A stretch of DNA of 7,264 nt from Bacteroidales bacterium (GTDB taxonomy: Bacteria; Bacteroidota; Bacteroidia; Bacteroidales; VadinHA17). Positions 7,254 to 7,264 of the stretch are shown here, one piece after another. The position numbers and the translations under genes are program-made. A model generated the notes under the pieces. The model worked only from the letters and a program-made list of their open reading frames with translations. It was not told the origin of the DNA and did not search any database. The stretch lies in NCBI GenBank assembly GCA_025455505.1, contig JALOMK010000110.1, positions 1 through 7,264 of the forward strand. Direction: 5' to 3'. Every line of letters starts with the position of its first letter. Positions within the stretch are counted from its first letter, which is position 1.

Positions 7254-7264
7254 ACCAATTAATT

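Overview
The window looks like a chromosomal segment of a Bacteroidota bacterium, probably an anaerobic or fermentative Bacteroidales-like lineage. The evidence is threefold. The order ompH then murI is typical of the phylum. Intergenic gaps hold TAnnTTTG boxes, the phylum's housekeeping -7 element, and the genes lack clear Shine-Dalgarno sites. The window also carries a two-subunit, ferredoxin-dependent 2-oxoacid oxidoreductase. Species cannot be named from the sequence. All five genes lie on the minus strand, so transcription runs from the right edge to the left edge, and coding density is very high. I see no RNA genes, mobile elements, CRISPR arrays or large repeats.

Right block (about 5893-7264): a secreted OmpH/Skp-type periplasmic chaperone is followed after 3 nt by murI (glutamate racemase, GTG start). 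This is an envelope-biogenesis unit, and in relatives bamA usually lies just upstream, here beyond the right edge. The 131-bp gap 5762-5892 separates it from the next unit. That gap holds the best promoter candidate in the window and no convincing terminator.

Left block (1-5761): korA, korB and a very large third gene are packed with gaps of 1 and 6 nt and look like one operon. KorA (gamma-alpha fusion) and KorB (TPP and one [4Fe-4S]) together form an enzyme interconverting 2-oxoglutarate, CoA and succinyl-CoA + CO2 with ferredoxin. The third gene is open at the left edge (962 codons visible). It has two receiver-like modules, a helical linker, a PEP-synthase/PPDK-type ATP-grasp domain and an unfamiliar C-terminal domain. 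The phosphohistidine swivel domain and the PEP/pyruvate barrel of genuine PEP synthases are not present in the visible part.

The most interesting object is that third gene. It resembles a PEP synthase by homology but lacks the parts needed for that reaction as far as can be seen. It carries degenerate signalling domains and appears to be co-transcribed with a central-carbon ferredoxin oxidoreductase. Similar proteins are, to my recollection, annotated in Bacteroidota as PEP/pyruvate-binding proteins without an established function. The rest of the window is ordinary.
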